This document shows positions 35,981 through 43,736 of a DNA stretch of 64,000 nt, piece by piece. The DNA comes from an uncultured Balneolaceae bacterium (lineage in GTDB: Bacteria > Bacteroidota > Rhodothermia > Balneolales > Balneolaceae). The notes beneath the pieces were generated by a model that saw nothing but the letters and a program-made list of their open reading frames with translations, did no database searches and was not told the DNA's origin. Every line of letters starts with the position of its first letter. Position 1 is the first letter of the stretch. The stretch lies in the NCBI GenBank assembly GCA_913057825.1, contig CAJXOW010000009.1, forward strand, positions 1 through 64,000, given 5' to 3'. Made by a program: the position numbers and the translations under genes.

Positions 35981-36152
35981 AGAGGTCTTTGAGAAACCCG
36001 GGGAGGTCTCTGAAGCACTTGGGTTGTTCAACTTACGGATTAATAGGGTGTAATGCCTTCACAACGGAATGTTGGCGGGGTACTTACTCATAGCAGGGCC
36101 CCGTTGAATTTCCCTGGCTGAAGAGACCTCCCCGGGTTTCTCAAAGACCTCT
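35981..36152 (-). repeat. Family B element, copy 1 (172 bp, 31-bp perfect terminal inverted repeats)
   Basis: Ends AGAGGTCTTTGAGAAACCCG at 35981 and its exact complement finishing at 36152; the full arms are 31 bp without mismatch. The asymmetric interior has CAGGGAAATTCAACG-type sequence next to the right arm (read on the minus strand as CTTCAGCCAGGGAAATTC). It is therefore opposite in orientation to copy 2 at 36690. It has replaced the C-terminal part of the ParE-type toxin. Confidence 0.9.
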
Positions 36153-36379
36153 TCTACCCTATAGAATATTCTGCATGCCGTGACAAACAGTTCACGATAT
36201 ATAGATTCCCCCAGTTCCGGGACGGGTTTTCCGAGTTTGGGATGCTTTTTAAGACGTTTAACTTTACTGAAAACATCCTGCACAAGTTGTTTGGCAGCAC
36301 CGGTATTATCTAATGCTATGTAATCAGCTATCTCGTCCAGGTCTTGAAGAGCGGGCTCGGTCCATATCAATCGAGCCAT
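36059..36379 (-). CDS. ParE/RelE-family toxin with C-terminus replaced by a repeat
   Basis: A 106-residue frame. Residues 1-77 are a clear ParE/RelE-superfamily toxin (RLIWTEPALQDLDEIADYIAL at the start, then HPKLGKPVPELGESIYRELFV and CRIFYRVEE). After residue 77 the family normally ends with a last beta strand and basic tail (IxxVxHxRR). Here the frame enters the family B element and continues with 29 unrelated residues (VFEKPGEVSSAREIQ...). The catalytic or gyrase-contacting C-terminal part is therefore lost and the toxin is probably inactive. It overlaps the Phd-like antitoxin gene upstream by 13 bp, the usual order. Confidence 0.8.
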   Translation of the reverse strand: MARLIWTEPALQDLDEIADYIALDNTGAAKQLVQDVFSKVKRLKKHPKLGKPVPELGESIYRELFVTACRIFYRVEEVFEKPGEVSSAREIQRGPAMSKYPANIPL

Positions 36380-36624
36380 CTGGACATTCGTTTTGCAGCC
36401 TCATCATGGGAAACAACCCGGTCGTCCAGAACGGCTTTTTCACCTCGTGCCAATCCTTCCAAAAGTTTCAGTTTTTGCTGAATCTGCTCGAAATGATCCA
36501 CATCCACCAGGTAAGCTGAAGGCTTGCCATGCTCCGTTATCAAAATCGGCTCTTTCTCTTGATGGAGCTCTTCCAGCAGCTTGGTTGCGTGGCGTTTCAG
36601 CGTGGTGACGATTTCTGTTTTCAT
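36367..36624 (-). CDS. Phd/YefM-family antitoxin
   Basis: An 85-residue antitoxin: N-terminal DNA-binding half TTLKRHATKLLEELHQEKEPILITEHGKPSAYLVDVDHFEQ (Phd/YefM pattern with ITEHGKPSAYLV) and a C-terminal toxin-binding helix region. It precedes and overlaps the ParE-type toxin frame, which is damaged. A 6-bp inverted repeat just upstream (36632-36648) is a likely autoregulatory site. It may persist as a cross-acting antitoxin or simply as a remnant. Confidence 0.85.
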   Translation of the reverse strand: MKTEIVTTLKRHATKLLEELHQEKEPILITEHGKPSAYLVDVDHFEQIQQKLKLLEGLARGEKAVLDDRVVSHDEAAKRMSRWLD

Positions 36625-36631
36625 AGTATTA

Positions 36632-36648
36632 CTAAAGTATCACTTTAG
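36632..36648 (-). promoter_or_regulatory. Candidate antitoxin operator
   Basis: CTAAAG-TATCA-CTTTAG, a perfect 6-bp inverted repeat 8 bp upstream of the Phd/YefM start codon, where Phd-type repressors bind. Confidence 0.55.
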
Positions 36649-36689
36649 GGATTAATTTGCAATTTGATTGCCGGCGCATTAAATATTGC

Positions 36690-36861
36690 AGAGGTTTTTG
36701 AAAAACGCGGGAAGGGCTCTTCAGCCAGGGAAATTCAGCAGACCGTAGCTTCTGTTCCGGACAGTATCCATATTCAAGTGGGAGAGCATTAAACCTCCTG
36801 AATCCACAGGCGGAACAACCCAAGTGCTTCAGAGCCCTTCCCGCGTTTTTCAAAGTTTTCT
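36690..36861 (+). repeat. Family B element, copy 2 (172 bp)
   Basis: Same length as copy 1. Arms start AGAGGTTTTTGAAAAACGCG at 36690 and end in its near-complement at 36861. The inner stem part is GGGAAGGGCTCT here, versus GGGGAGGTCTCT in copy 1, and the facing arm is changed to match in each case. Interior includes TTCAGCCAGGGAAATTCAGC and CAACCCAAGTGCTTC. It lies upstream of the antitoxin operator. Confidence 0.88.
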
Positions 36862-36968
36862 TGTATTAAATCGAGACTAAGAATTGCAAGAACCTTACAG
36901 TAAAACGAAGAGTTTTTATAAAATTTGAAATGTTTTTGCATGAAATCATTGTTAATGATTACCAGAAA

Positions 36969-37120
36969 CCGAAGTCGGGCGGACGGGCGGATCCGAAGCA
37001 TTAAAGTTTTCGAGTAAAAAGCAGTAATAACAAAGGCAGTTTGATAGGTTGATAAAAGGTTAATCAGCTGAAAACGAGAAAAGTTTCCGAGCAAGGAGCC
37101 GCCCGTCCGCCCGACTTCGG
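36969..37120 (+). repeat. Family A palindromic element, copy 5 (variant stem)
   Basis: The stem is CCGAAGTCGGGCGGACGGGC-type at 36969-36994, facing 37095-37120, with one mismatch. The usual GGGCGGCGG is changed to GGGCGGACGGGCGG in both arms. The interior keeps the second-subfamily features (CGAAGCATTAAAGTTTTC, AGCAGTAATAA, GAAAAGTTTCCGAGCAAGG). It ends 34 bp before the hydroxyacyl-CoA dehydrogenase start; a 14-bp palindrome AGTTAACGTTAACT lies between at 37126-37139. Confidence 0.88.
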
Positions 37121-37154
37121 CAAGCAGTTAACGTTAACTAAAAAGAGTTCATCT

Positions 37155-38009
37155 ATGGAGATAAAAAATGCGGCAGTTATTGGCGGCGGGACGATGGGTA
37201 ACGGTATCGCGCAAGTGTTTGCGATGAATGATATTCCGATTACGATTGTGGAAACGGAACAGGATCTGGCCGAGAAGGCGGTGAATACGATTGAGAAGAA
37301 CCTAGATCGGATGGTCGAGAAGGAGAAGATTGATCGAGAGCAGAAAGTGGAGTCGATGGAGAATGTCCAGACGAGCCTGGATATGGAAGACGCCGTGAGT
37401 GATGTTTCGCTCGTCATCGAAGCCGTCCCCGAGGATTTTCCGCTAAAAAAAGATGTATTTCGCCAAGTTGATGAAGCGGCCCCGGAGGATACGATTCTGG
37501 CAAGCAATACGTCGTCGATCTCCATAACCAAACTGGCTGCCGTGACCGACCGACCCGACCGGTTTATCGGGATGCATTTCTTCAATCCCGTCCCCCTCAT
37601 GAAACTCGTCGAGATTATCCGGGGATACGAGACGAGCGACGAAGTGTATGAGGCTCTGGAGGAAGTAGCCCGTATACTGGATAAAACACCCATCGAAGCC
37701 CAGGATTCGCCCGGGTTTGTCTCCAATCGCGTGCTGATGCCGATGATTAATGAAGCGATCTTTACGGTTCACGAGGGAGTGGCGACGGCCGAGGATGTGG
37801 ACTCGGTTATGAAGCTGGGCATGAATCATCCCATGGGACCGCTGCAGTTGGCTGACTTTATCGGACTCGATGTCTGCCTGGATATTCTTGAAGTGTTATA
37901 CGACGGATTCAAAGACCCGAAGTACCGTCCCTGTCCGCTGCTCGTGAAAATGGTCGACGCCGGAAAACTCGGCAAAAAGACCGGGGAAGGGTTTTATGAG
38001 TACAGCTAA
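37155..38009 (+). CDS. 3-hydroxybutyryl-CoA (3-hydroxyacyl-CoA) dehydrogenase
   Basis: A 284-residue enzyme that oxidises 3-hydroxyacyl-CoA to 3-ketoacyl-CoA with NAD(P), or the reverse. N-terminal Rossmann motif VIGGGTMGNGIAQVF at residues 8-22. The signature around the catalytic histidine is RFIGMHFFNPVPLMKLVEII, and the C-terminal domain has GFVSNRVLMPMINEA and NHPMGPLQLADFIGLD. Length is typical of the stand-alone short-chain enzyme of butyrate or PHB metabolism and beta-oxidation. A terminator follows directly. Confidence 0.93.
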   Translation: MEIKNAAVIGGGTMGNGIAQVFAMNDIPITIVETEQDLAEKAVNTIEKNLDRMVEKEKIDREQKVESMENVQTSLDMEDAVSDVSLVIEAVPEDFPLKKDVFRQVDEAAPEDTILASNTSSISITKLAAVTDRPDRFIGMHFFNPVPLMKLVEIIRGYETSDEVYEALEEVARILDKTPIEAQDSPGFVSNRVLMPMINEAIFTVHEGVATAEDVDSVMKLGMNHPMGPLQLADFIGLDVCLDILEVLYDGFKDPKYRPCPLLVKMVDAGKLGKKTGEGFYEYS

Positions 38010-38010
38010 C

Positions 38011-38034
38011 AAAGTTCGTTTTGCGAACTTTTTT
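38011..38034 (+). terminator. Intrinsic terminator
   Basis: AAAGTTCG, short T-rich loop, CGAACTTTTTT: an 8-bp stem followed by Ts, 1 bp after the dehydrogenase stop codon. Confidence 0.85.
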
Positions 38035-38040
38035 GGCTGT

Positions 38041-38229
38041 ACGCTCCAAGCTCCAGGCTCCACGCTCCACGATATTCCTTAGAAATGTGGGGAGTTGTTT
38101 TATGGATTTGTTGGATTACTTGAAGATGTTGTTAAAGTTTCTGAAATTCAGTCGTTCATCTTATGTCAAATTAAAAAAGGTAAGGGTTTCGCGTGGAGCG
38201 TGGAGCCTGGAGCCTGGAGCTTGGAGCCC
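38041..38229. repeat. Heptad-repeat element, GCTCCAR type (family H)
   Basis: Left array 38041-38071 (GCTCCAA, GCTCCAG, GCTCCAC, GCTCCAC) faces right array 38190-38229 (TGGAGCG, TGGAGCC, TGGAGCC, TGGAGCT, TGGAGCC). The roughly 120 bp between has no internal repeat and lacks the TGTATATACA core of other copies. It ends 9 bp before the threonine dehydratase start. Confidence 0.85.
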
Positions 38230-38238
38230 AATAGTCCT

Positions 38239-39243
38239 ATGAATAAACCGGATGTCACCGTAGAAACACCATCGTTGGATCAAATTCAGAATGCGCGCGA
38301 AGAGCTGAAAGATAAAGTGCGTGAGACGCCGGTCTGGCAGTTTTCGACCGATAAGGTTCAGCGGTTGACCGGTGAGGAGACCGAGATTCATCTCAAGCTG
38401 GAATTCTGGCAGCACGGGGGCAGTTTCAAGGTCCGCGGTGCACTGATGAATATGGCGAAGATGGATGAAGAGGCGGTTAAGCGGGGCGTGACGGCGGTCA
38501 GCGCCGGAAATCATGCGATTGCCGTGGCCTATGCGGCGAAAGAGATGAATACCACGGCTAAAGTCGTCATGCCGAATACCGCCAACCAGGTGCGCATCGA
38601 CCGGTGTCGCGAGTTCGGCGCGGAAGTGGTGCTGGTCGATGATGTGCACGAGGCGTTTGACAAAGTTCGCGATATTGAAGAAGAAGAGGGACGTACGTTT
38701 GTGCACCCATTTGACGGCGAGGGAGTGGCGCTGGGGACCGGCTGCGTCGGTCTGGAGCTAATGGAGCAGGTTGAGGACCTGGATGCCGTCATTGTACCTA
38801 TCGGGGGCGGTGGTTTATGTGCGGGAATTGCGACCGCTGTTAAGCATATCGACTCTGATTGCCAGGTATTTGGAGTGGAACCCGAAGGAGCCGATTCGAT
38901 GCGGCGCAGTTTTGAAGCCGGTCACCCGGAGAAAATCGATGAAGTCCAAACCATCGCCGACAGCCTCGGTGCTCCCTATGCCGAACACTACAGTTATACG
39001 CTCTGTCGCCGGCATGTCGACGGACTCTGCACCGTATCGGACCAGGAACTATGCGACACCATGCGATTACTTTTCGACGACATGAAAATCGCCGTAGAAC
39101 CCGCCGGCGCCGCTGCCTGCGCGGCACTGTTGGGTCCGCTGCAGGAAGAGTTAGACGGCAAAAAAGTAGGCATCATCGTCTGCGGAACCAACATCGACAT
39201 CGAATCCTTCAGCAATTACGTCTCCCGCGGTAGACAGAATTGA
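38239..39243 (+). CDS. Threonine/serine dehydratase (PLP-dependent, fold type II)
   Basis: A 334-residue enzyme that deaminates threonine to 2-oxobutyrate (or serine to pyruvate). PLP lysine is Lys64 in GGSFKVRGA; the phosphate-binding glycine loop is IGGGGLCAGIA near residue 190, and SAGNHAIAVAYAA near 92 is the substrate loop. It lacks the C-terminal ACT domain of biosynthetic IlvA, so it belongs to the short catabolic type. The frame is open 48 codons further upstream, but those codons are the heptad array (repeated WSLEPGAW-like residues). The ATG at 38239 is used. A hairpin terminator follows. Confidence 0.9.
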   Translation: MNKPDVTVETPSLDQIQNAREELKDKVRETPVWQFSTDKVQRLTGEETEIHLKLEFWQHGGSFKVRGALMNMAKMDEEAVKRGVTAVSAGNHAIAVAYAAKEMNTTAKVVMPNTANQVRIDRCREFGAEVVLVDDVHEAFDKVRDIEEEEGRTFVHPFDGEGVALGTGCVGLELMEQVEDLDAVIVPIGGGGLCAGIATAVKHIDSDCQVFGVEPEGADSMRRSFEAGHPEKIDEVQTIADSLGAPYAEHYSYTLCRRHVDGLCTVSDQELCDTMRLLFDDMKIAVEPAGAAACAALLGPLQEELDGKKVGIIVCGTNIDIESFSNYVSRGRQN

Positions 39244-39261
39244 AAAAAGCTGCGCTTTTTT
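39243..39261 (+). terminator. Intrinsic terminator
   Basis: AAAAAAGC-TGC-GCTTTTTT, 8-bp perfect stem with a T tail, overlapping the last base of the dehydratase stop codon. Confidence 0.8.
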
Positions 39262-39262
39262 C

Positions 39263-39285
39263 GCTCGAGGCTCGAGGCTCGAGGT
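39263..39285. repeat. Heptad array, GCTCGAG type (family H, single arm)
   Basis: Three perfect units of GCTCGAG, then GTCTAAT. It lies between two convergent gene ends. No facing arm is found. Confidence 0.7.
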
Positions 39286-39302
39286 CTAATTGCTCGCTAA
39301 CC

Positions 39303-40508
39303 TTAACGCTTCATAAACAGCAATGACATCGATACAGGCGGCAGAAGTGCGCCTATCGCCATCGCATGGAAGATCCAGCTTCCCGACAGGGCAACCGGCC
39401 AGGCCGGTGTGAAGGGGATAAGGGTTAGAAGAAGCAAAGCAATAGAAGTTTCGATTACTCCTTTTCGCCATCCTTCATAGGGGATGCTAACCCGGTAGGA
39501 ATTCAGCAGGGCCGGGGTGGCGAAGCCGAGCAGGGTGACGTGGAGGTAGAGAATGTTTAGCCCGTGCTGACCCATCCAGAGGTTGGATGGCAGTATACTG
39601 GCTCCCAGTTGCATGAGTATTTTGGCGAACAGTAGAATGATCGGGAATATCCAAAGATATCGAGCACCCTTCTTGGGTTCTGTCGTTTTCCAGATGACAA
39701 ATAAGTGATAGAGGAGCGTGAGTCCGACGATAAAACCGCCAACCCGAGCGGCCAGCAGAAGCGAGTCGGTTAACAGGCTTACCGACATTCCGAAAGGAAA
39801 CAAAAGGGGCACGCCCACCAGTAATGGAAGCAACAGCAGACTCGATTGATTGGAAGTGGCTTGAGTTTCGTATTCCGCATAGAATATCCCCAGAATGGAG
39901 ATAACCACCCATCCCTCGGTGAAGGCCGTCAAGAAAAGGTGGGTCAGTCCCTTGCCCCAGAACGGGTTGTTGACGTCCAAGAACTGCACAACCGAGACGC
40001 CCCAGGCGCCGAGTGATCCCAGGAATAAGAGAAAAAGAGCGATGTCGAAGCAGTAGGTGGAGAGGTTGTCGAACAGGCGTTTTCGGTGGCGGACATATAT
40101 CCCCATGAATAAATACCAGGCAAGCATCACCAAACCCGAAAAGATAGCCGCGAGGGGAAGTTGCGTGCTGCCCAGCGGGACCGGCCGATATCCATAAAAA
40201 AGAAAAAACGGATACGAACACAGCCCGAGTACCAGCATCAGTCCGATAGCCAGGCGAGCCCCGAACTGGGATTTCTGCGTGTAATACTGCAATTGCTGTC
40301 CGATATAAATCATCGGCGCCGGCGCTGCCCATCCGAAAAACATCAGGTGGGAGTGCGCGTGTCGAATAAAGTCAAGATTCAATTCCCACGGACTCCATCC
40401 GACCATCGACAATCGGTACAAAACGCCCGTCAATCCCGCTAATATGAAGTAGATCAGGGTATAATAGCGGAGGTTTTTCCACGAAAATATGGCTTTTGAA
40501 GAATTCAC
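39303..40508 (-). CDS. Polytopic membrane protein, NnrS/oxidase-subunit-I-like
   Basis: A 401-residue protein with about twelve hydrophobic segments. Conserved histidines occur in helices: IRHAHSHLMFFGWAAP near residue 48, THLFLTAFTEGW near 187, and LNILYLHVTLLGFATP near 322. This layout is that of heme-copper-oxidase-like or NnrS-like proteins, some of which bind heme and take part in nitric oxide response. The catalytic Cu ligands of true oxidases cannot be confirmed. The gene is upstream of and divergent from no close partner; an epimerase gene ends 110 bp away on the same strand. Confidence 0.6.
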   Translation of the reverse strand: MNSSKAIFSWKNLRYYTLIYFILAGLTGVLYRLSMVGWSPWELNLDFIRHAHSHLMFFGWAAPAPMIYIGQQLQYYTQKSQFGARLAIGLMLVLGLCSYPFFLFYGYRPVPLGSTQLPLAAIFSGLVMLAWYLFMGIYVRHRKRLFDNLSTYCFDIALFLLFLGSLGAWGVSVVQFLDVNNPFWGKGLTHLFLTAFTEGWVVISILGIFYAEYETQATSNQSSLLLLPLLVGVPLLFPFGMSVSLLTDSLLLAARVGGFIVGLTLLYHLFVIWKTTEPKKGARYLWIFPIILLFAKILMQLGASILPSNLWMGQHGLNILYLHVTLLGFATPALLNSYRVSIPYEGWRKGVIETSIALLLLTLIPFTPAWPVALSGSWIFHAMAIGALLPPVSMSLLFMKR

Positions 40509-40552
40509 AGTTTTTGAACTATTTATCAGTTCAATTAATGGCTAATTATACC

Positions 40553-40670
40553 GCTCCAGGCTCCACGCTCCAAGCTCCACGTGTATTCGAGCAAGTTTTA
40601 ACATTATGTATATACACATCATGAATGCCAACTCGTATACCCGTGGAGCCTGGAGCTTGGAGCCTGGAGC
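40553..40670. repeat. Heptad-repeat element with TGTATATACA-type core (family H)
   Basis: Arms 40553-40580 and 40642-40670 of GCTCCAR units. The 60-bp core reads GTATTCGAGC, then TGTATATACA near 40608, then GAATGCC and CGTATACC. It aligns along its length with the core at 41725-41781 and more loosely with 49604-49674. The right arm forms the last codons of the epimerase gene. Confidence 0.85.
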
Positions 40671-41641
40671 CATTTCATCGTCTTCTTAATCGCCTCGCTC
40701 GCTGGAGTAATTTTATACCCTAAATCTCGCTTGGCCTTGTCATTACTCAATGCCCAGTTTTTGAGATATTTGTCGATCCATTTTGGAGTGATGAGGGGAC
40801 GGGCGTTGAAGGTGTCGGCTCGGAATTGTTCGAAACGGGCAAATCCGCGCATCACGGGTTCGGGGAGCGGGATTTTGGTCCGCTGCAGATCGGCGGCTTC
40901 GGCCATCAATTCAAAAAGTTCATGAAACGATAAATTGGATCCGCCGAGGATATAATGCTCGCCCGGCCGGCCGTGTTCCATGGCGAGAAGGTGTCCCTCG
41001 ACCAGGTCTCGGACGTAGCAGTAATTGCCAAAGTAGGAGCCGTCACCAATCTGGAATCGCCACTTGCCTTCGAGATAGAATTTGAAAATACGGGTCACCG
41101 CGTTGCTTTCGGTCAGCGGACCCGGTCCGAAGACGCGGGTCGGATGGACAATCACGGTCTGGAGTCCGTCGGACTCGTTGCAGGCTCGTACTTTATCTTC
41201 GGCCAGGAACTTGCTGTGAGCGTAAGGATTGGTCAAATCCTGATTGCGACAGGTTTCGTCAGATGGCTGATCCGGGTCGGCCGGCGCCAGCGTCGCGGCG
41301 GTCGAGGTAAAAACCAGTCGACCCACATCATGTTCGACGGCCGCTTTCAAGACATTTTTCGTGCCGGTCAAGTTAACATCATAGAAAAGCTGATCATCCG
41401 GCGCCCAGACGCTCGCGTATGCTGCCGCATGAAACACCCGGTCACATCCCTCCATAGCTTGCTTTACGCTATCGGCATCCAATAAATCCCCTTCCACCCA
41501 CCACAGGTTCTCATGTTCTTCGGTCGTCTTATGCATAGACTCCGACCGGACCAGCGCCACCACCCGATGTCCCTCCTGCAGCAGCCGCCGCATCAGCAGC
41601 GAACCGATAAAACCCGTAGCACCGGAGATGAAGCTTGTCAT
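40619..41641 (-). CDS. NAD-dependent epimerase/dehydratase (extended SDR)
   Basis: A 340-residue extended short-chain dehydrogenase: SGATGFIGSLLMRRLLQEG at the N-terminus (TGxxGxxG), VFHAAAYASVW near residue 70, active-site Tyr-Lys in YAHSKFLAE near 141. It resembles dihydroflavonol-4-reductase and hopanoid-associated epimerase-like proteins. The substrate is not known. The last 14 residues (QAPSSRLHGYTSWHS) are encoded by heptad repeats and the element core, so the native C-terminus was probably nearer residue 323. An SDR gene lies 175 bp upstream on the same strand. Confidence 0.85.
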   Translation of the reverse strand: MTSFISGATGFIGSLLMRRLLQEGHRVVALVRSESMHKTTEEHENLWWVEGDLLDADSVKQAMEGCDRVFHAAAYASVWAPDDQLFYDVNLTGTKNVLKAAVEHDVGRLVFTSTAATLAPADPDQPSDETCRNQDLTNPYAHSKFLAEDKVRACNESDGLQTVIVHPTRVFGPGPLTESNAVTRIFKFYLEGKWRFQIGDGSYFGNYCYVRDLVEGHLLAMEHGRPGEHYILGGSNLSFHELFELMAEAADLQRTKIPLPEPVMRGFARFEQFRADTFNARPLITPKWIDKYLKNWALSNDKAKRDLGYKITPASEAIKKTMKWLQAPSSRLHGYTSWHS

Positions 41642-41700
41642 TTTGTTAGTAGGTGTGGTTATGATTGAGAGGTGTTATTTTTTATGGGCGTCGAAACTAA

Positions 41701-41812
41701 GCTGGAAGCTCGAGGCTCGAGGCTATTCGAGCTGGTTAAAAGATTGTGTATATACACGACAAGAATACTTGCTGGTATAACCGTGGAGCCTGGAGCTTGG
41801 AGCGTGGAGCCA
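41701..41812. repeat. Heptad-repeat element with mixed arms and TGTATATACA core (family H)
   Basis: The left arm (41701-41724) uses GCTCGAG-type units, while the right arm (41782-41812) uses GCTCCAR units, so this is the one paired copy whose arms do not match well. The core (GCTATTCGAGCTGGTT, then GTGTATATACAC near 41747, then GGTATAACC) is the best match to the element that ends the CcmD-like gene at 4.2 kb. Confidence 0.8.
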
Positions 41813-41816
41813 CTAA

Positions 41817-42653
41817 TTATTCAGCTTCCAGTTGTATCGGCGATTCTTTTTCACTTTCTTCTTTCTTGCCATTCAATTCCGAGTTGGCAAAAATGGCGTT
41901 GGCGATTTTCAATTGGAGATCGGTGGGTAGATATTTACCCAGTCCGACCATGAATTTATTGGTGATACCCGGAACGATGCTGCGTTTGCCTTTTTTAAGA
42001 CCGTCGAAGGCCGCTTCAGCTACTTCTTCGGGTGTTTTGACCAGCATGCGGGCTTTCCATCCGTGTTCCCTGACCTGTTCCTTGCTAATTTTGTTGGTCA
42101 TGGTCGGGCCCGGACAGACGCAGCTGACCTTGATGGAGGTGTCTTTCAACTCGTAATACAGTGCATTCGAGAATGTCAGAACGAAACTTTTGGTGGCTGC
42201 ATAGAGGGCCTTGTAGGGAACAGACATGTAGGAGATAATGCTGCCGACATTCAGAATATAGCTTTCGTGCTGTTTGTGTAGATAGGGGAGGGTGTTGCGG
42301 GACATCGAAGTTACTACATCCATGTTGAGACGCATCATCGAACGGTTCGTCATCCCGTCAGAGTTAATAAACTCCTCTCGATTCCCCCGACCAGCATTAT
42401 TTATCAGCATGTCGATATCAAATCCGCCGTGATGCACCCAGTTAAAAAAATCGTCAATAGCCCCTTCTTCTGTTAGGTCCGCTTCGTGACAGTGGAGATC
42501 CACCTCATAACGATTAGCAATTTCATCTCCGACCTCAGACAAATTTTCGTCGGGCAGTGAAATCAGGATCAGATTCCGTCCCTCGGCAGCAGCTTTTTCA
42601 GCCAGTGCCTTCCCGATGCCTTTACTTGCTCCCGTTATGATTGCGTGTTTCAC
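41817..42653 (-). CDS. Short-chain dehydrogenase/reductase
   Basis: A 278-residue classical SDR: IITGASKGIGKALAEKAAAEG at the start (TGxxxGxG), NNAGRG near residue 89, active site YAATKSFVLTFS (Tyr and Lys four apart) near 155, then CPGPTMTNK. The member type is like the DltE/YqjQ-like oxidoreductases whose substrates are not known. The C-terminal tail is charged and ends 4 bp from the heptad element. Confidence 0.88.
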   Translation of the reverse strand: MKHAIITGASKGIGKALAEKAAAEGRNLILISLPDENLSEVGDEIANRYEVDLHCHEADLTEEGAIDDFFNWVHHGGFDIDMLINNAGRGNREEFINSDGMTNRSMMRLNMDVVTSMSRNTLPYLHKQHESYILNVGSIISYMSVPYKALYAATKSFVLTFSNALYYELKDTSIKVSCVCPGPTMTNKISKEQVREHGWKARMLVKTPEEVAEAAFDGLKKGKRSIVPGITNKFMVGLGKYLPTDLQLKIANAIFANSELNGKKEESEKESPIQLEAE

Positions 42654-42780
42654 AGTTGTTCGATCTGGTTGGGTTTAATTGGTGTGGAATTTAACAAATA
42701 GTTAATAAATGGTATAACTATTTCCCAAATTTTTATTGCTGAAATCGTTTATCCAAATGTTTTATTAGCATCGGAAAATT

Positions 42781-42812
42781 GCTTCCAGCTTCGAGCTTCG
42801 AACTTCCAACTC
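42781..42812. repeat. Heptad array, GCTTCGA type (family H, single arm)
   Basis: GCTTCCA, GCTTCGA, GCTTCGA, ACTTCCA, ending 5 bp before the stop of the DUF4249 gene. No facing arm seen. Confidence 0.65.
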
Positions 42813-42816
42813 AGCC

Positions 42817-43716
42817 TTATCTTGCCAGAAGATATGTCTGCACCGTATCACTGGCGATGCTGCCGAATACGCCGATTCCACCTTCGACGTTGTAGATTAC
42901 GTTCGGGATTTCGCCGGGGGAGAGGGTGGATCCGCCGGTCTGCACGCCCTGGGAGCGGATGAAGTCGTAGAGGTTTTCGTCGATCGAGTTGGTGACGATC
43001 CGGTTGGGCCCGTAGTAGGCGAAGCCGATCCAGGGCAGCTTGATGTCGATCGACCCGTCAGGATGCACGGTGAAGTTGCCTTCGTTGACCAACCCGGAGC
43101 TGTTGTTGCGGAAATCGGCGCGGTTGGATTCATCGTCTTCAAGCTGATCGGCGTAGAACGGGGTCGGCTGCGCGGTCCGGTATTCGGGGGATATCAGGTT
43201 GAAGACGAACTGTTTCTGCCGGCTGAGGGTGTCGGGGTCGTCGGGGGTGAGCGTGACTACAATCTGTTCGGGTGACTGATACTGAATGGAATCGGGTACG
43301 TTTCCGGTTAACCGGTAGGAGTTGGGGACGGTCGTGGTCGCGGTCACGGTGTGGTTGGCATCGATTTCGGCCCGCAGGCGATACGTCCGCCGCGGCTGAA
43401 CGACATGGGTTTCGTCGGGCACATATACTCCGACACTGTCTTCCGAATACATGATCCGCTCTTCGACCTCTCCCTGCTTGGTGAGTAAAGCAACCGACAG
43501 ATCGGCATCGGACACGGTGGTCGACTCGAAACTGTACGACTGATCAGCGGCCACCGTATGCGACAGACGGACTTCGGGCAGCGGTCGATCAACCACCAAA
43601 TAGGATTCAACCACGTATCGCTTCTGGTAGCCTGTATCGGTATACACATCGCATCCCTGCAGGGTAATTCCGGCAAGAAGCAGTGTTGAAAATATTTTGA
43701 GATAAAACCTGTTCAT
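42817..43716 (-). CDS. DUF4249 family lipoprotein
   Basis: A 299-residue lipoprotein (signal NRFYLKIFSTLLLAGITLQGC, lipid Cys at about residue 22). The beta-rich body with YVVESYLVVDRPLPEVRLS and RRTYRLRAEID fits DUF4249, a family almost always encoded next to a TonB-dependent receptor. It is thought to be a surface-exposed partner in uptake, comparable with the SusC/SusD pairing. It is 20 bp after the receptor gene, so they form an operon with the receptor first. Substrate unknown. Confidence 0.88.
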   Translation of the reverse strand: MNRFYLKIFSTLLLAGITLQGCDVYTDTGYQKRYVVESYLVVDRPLPEVRLSHTVAADQSYSFESTTVSDADLSVALLTKQGEVEERIMYSEDSVGVYVPDETHVVQPRRTYRLRAEIDANHTVTATTTVPNSYRLTGNVPDSIQYQSPEQIVVTLTPDDPDTLSRQKQFVFNLISPEYRTAQPTPFYADQLEDDESNRADFRNNSSGLVNEGNFTVHPDGSIDIKLPWIGFAYYGPNRIVTNSIDENLYDFIRSQGVQTGGSTLSPGEIPNVIYNVEGGIGVFGSIASDTVQTYLLAR

Positions 43717-43736
43717 CTTGCTGCAATAATTTTGAG

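Noticed and set aside
38095-38238. N-terminal extension of the threonine dehydratase gene
   Set aside because: It translates the heptad array and its spacer; the enzyme's family N-terminus starts at 38239.
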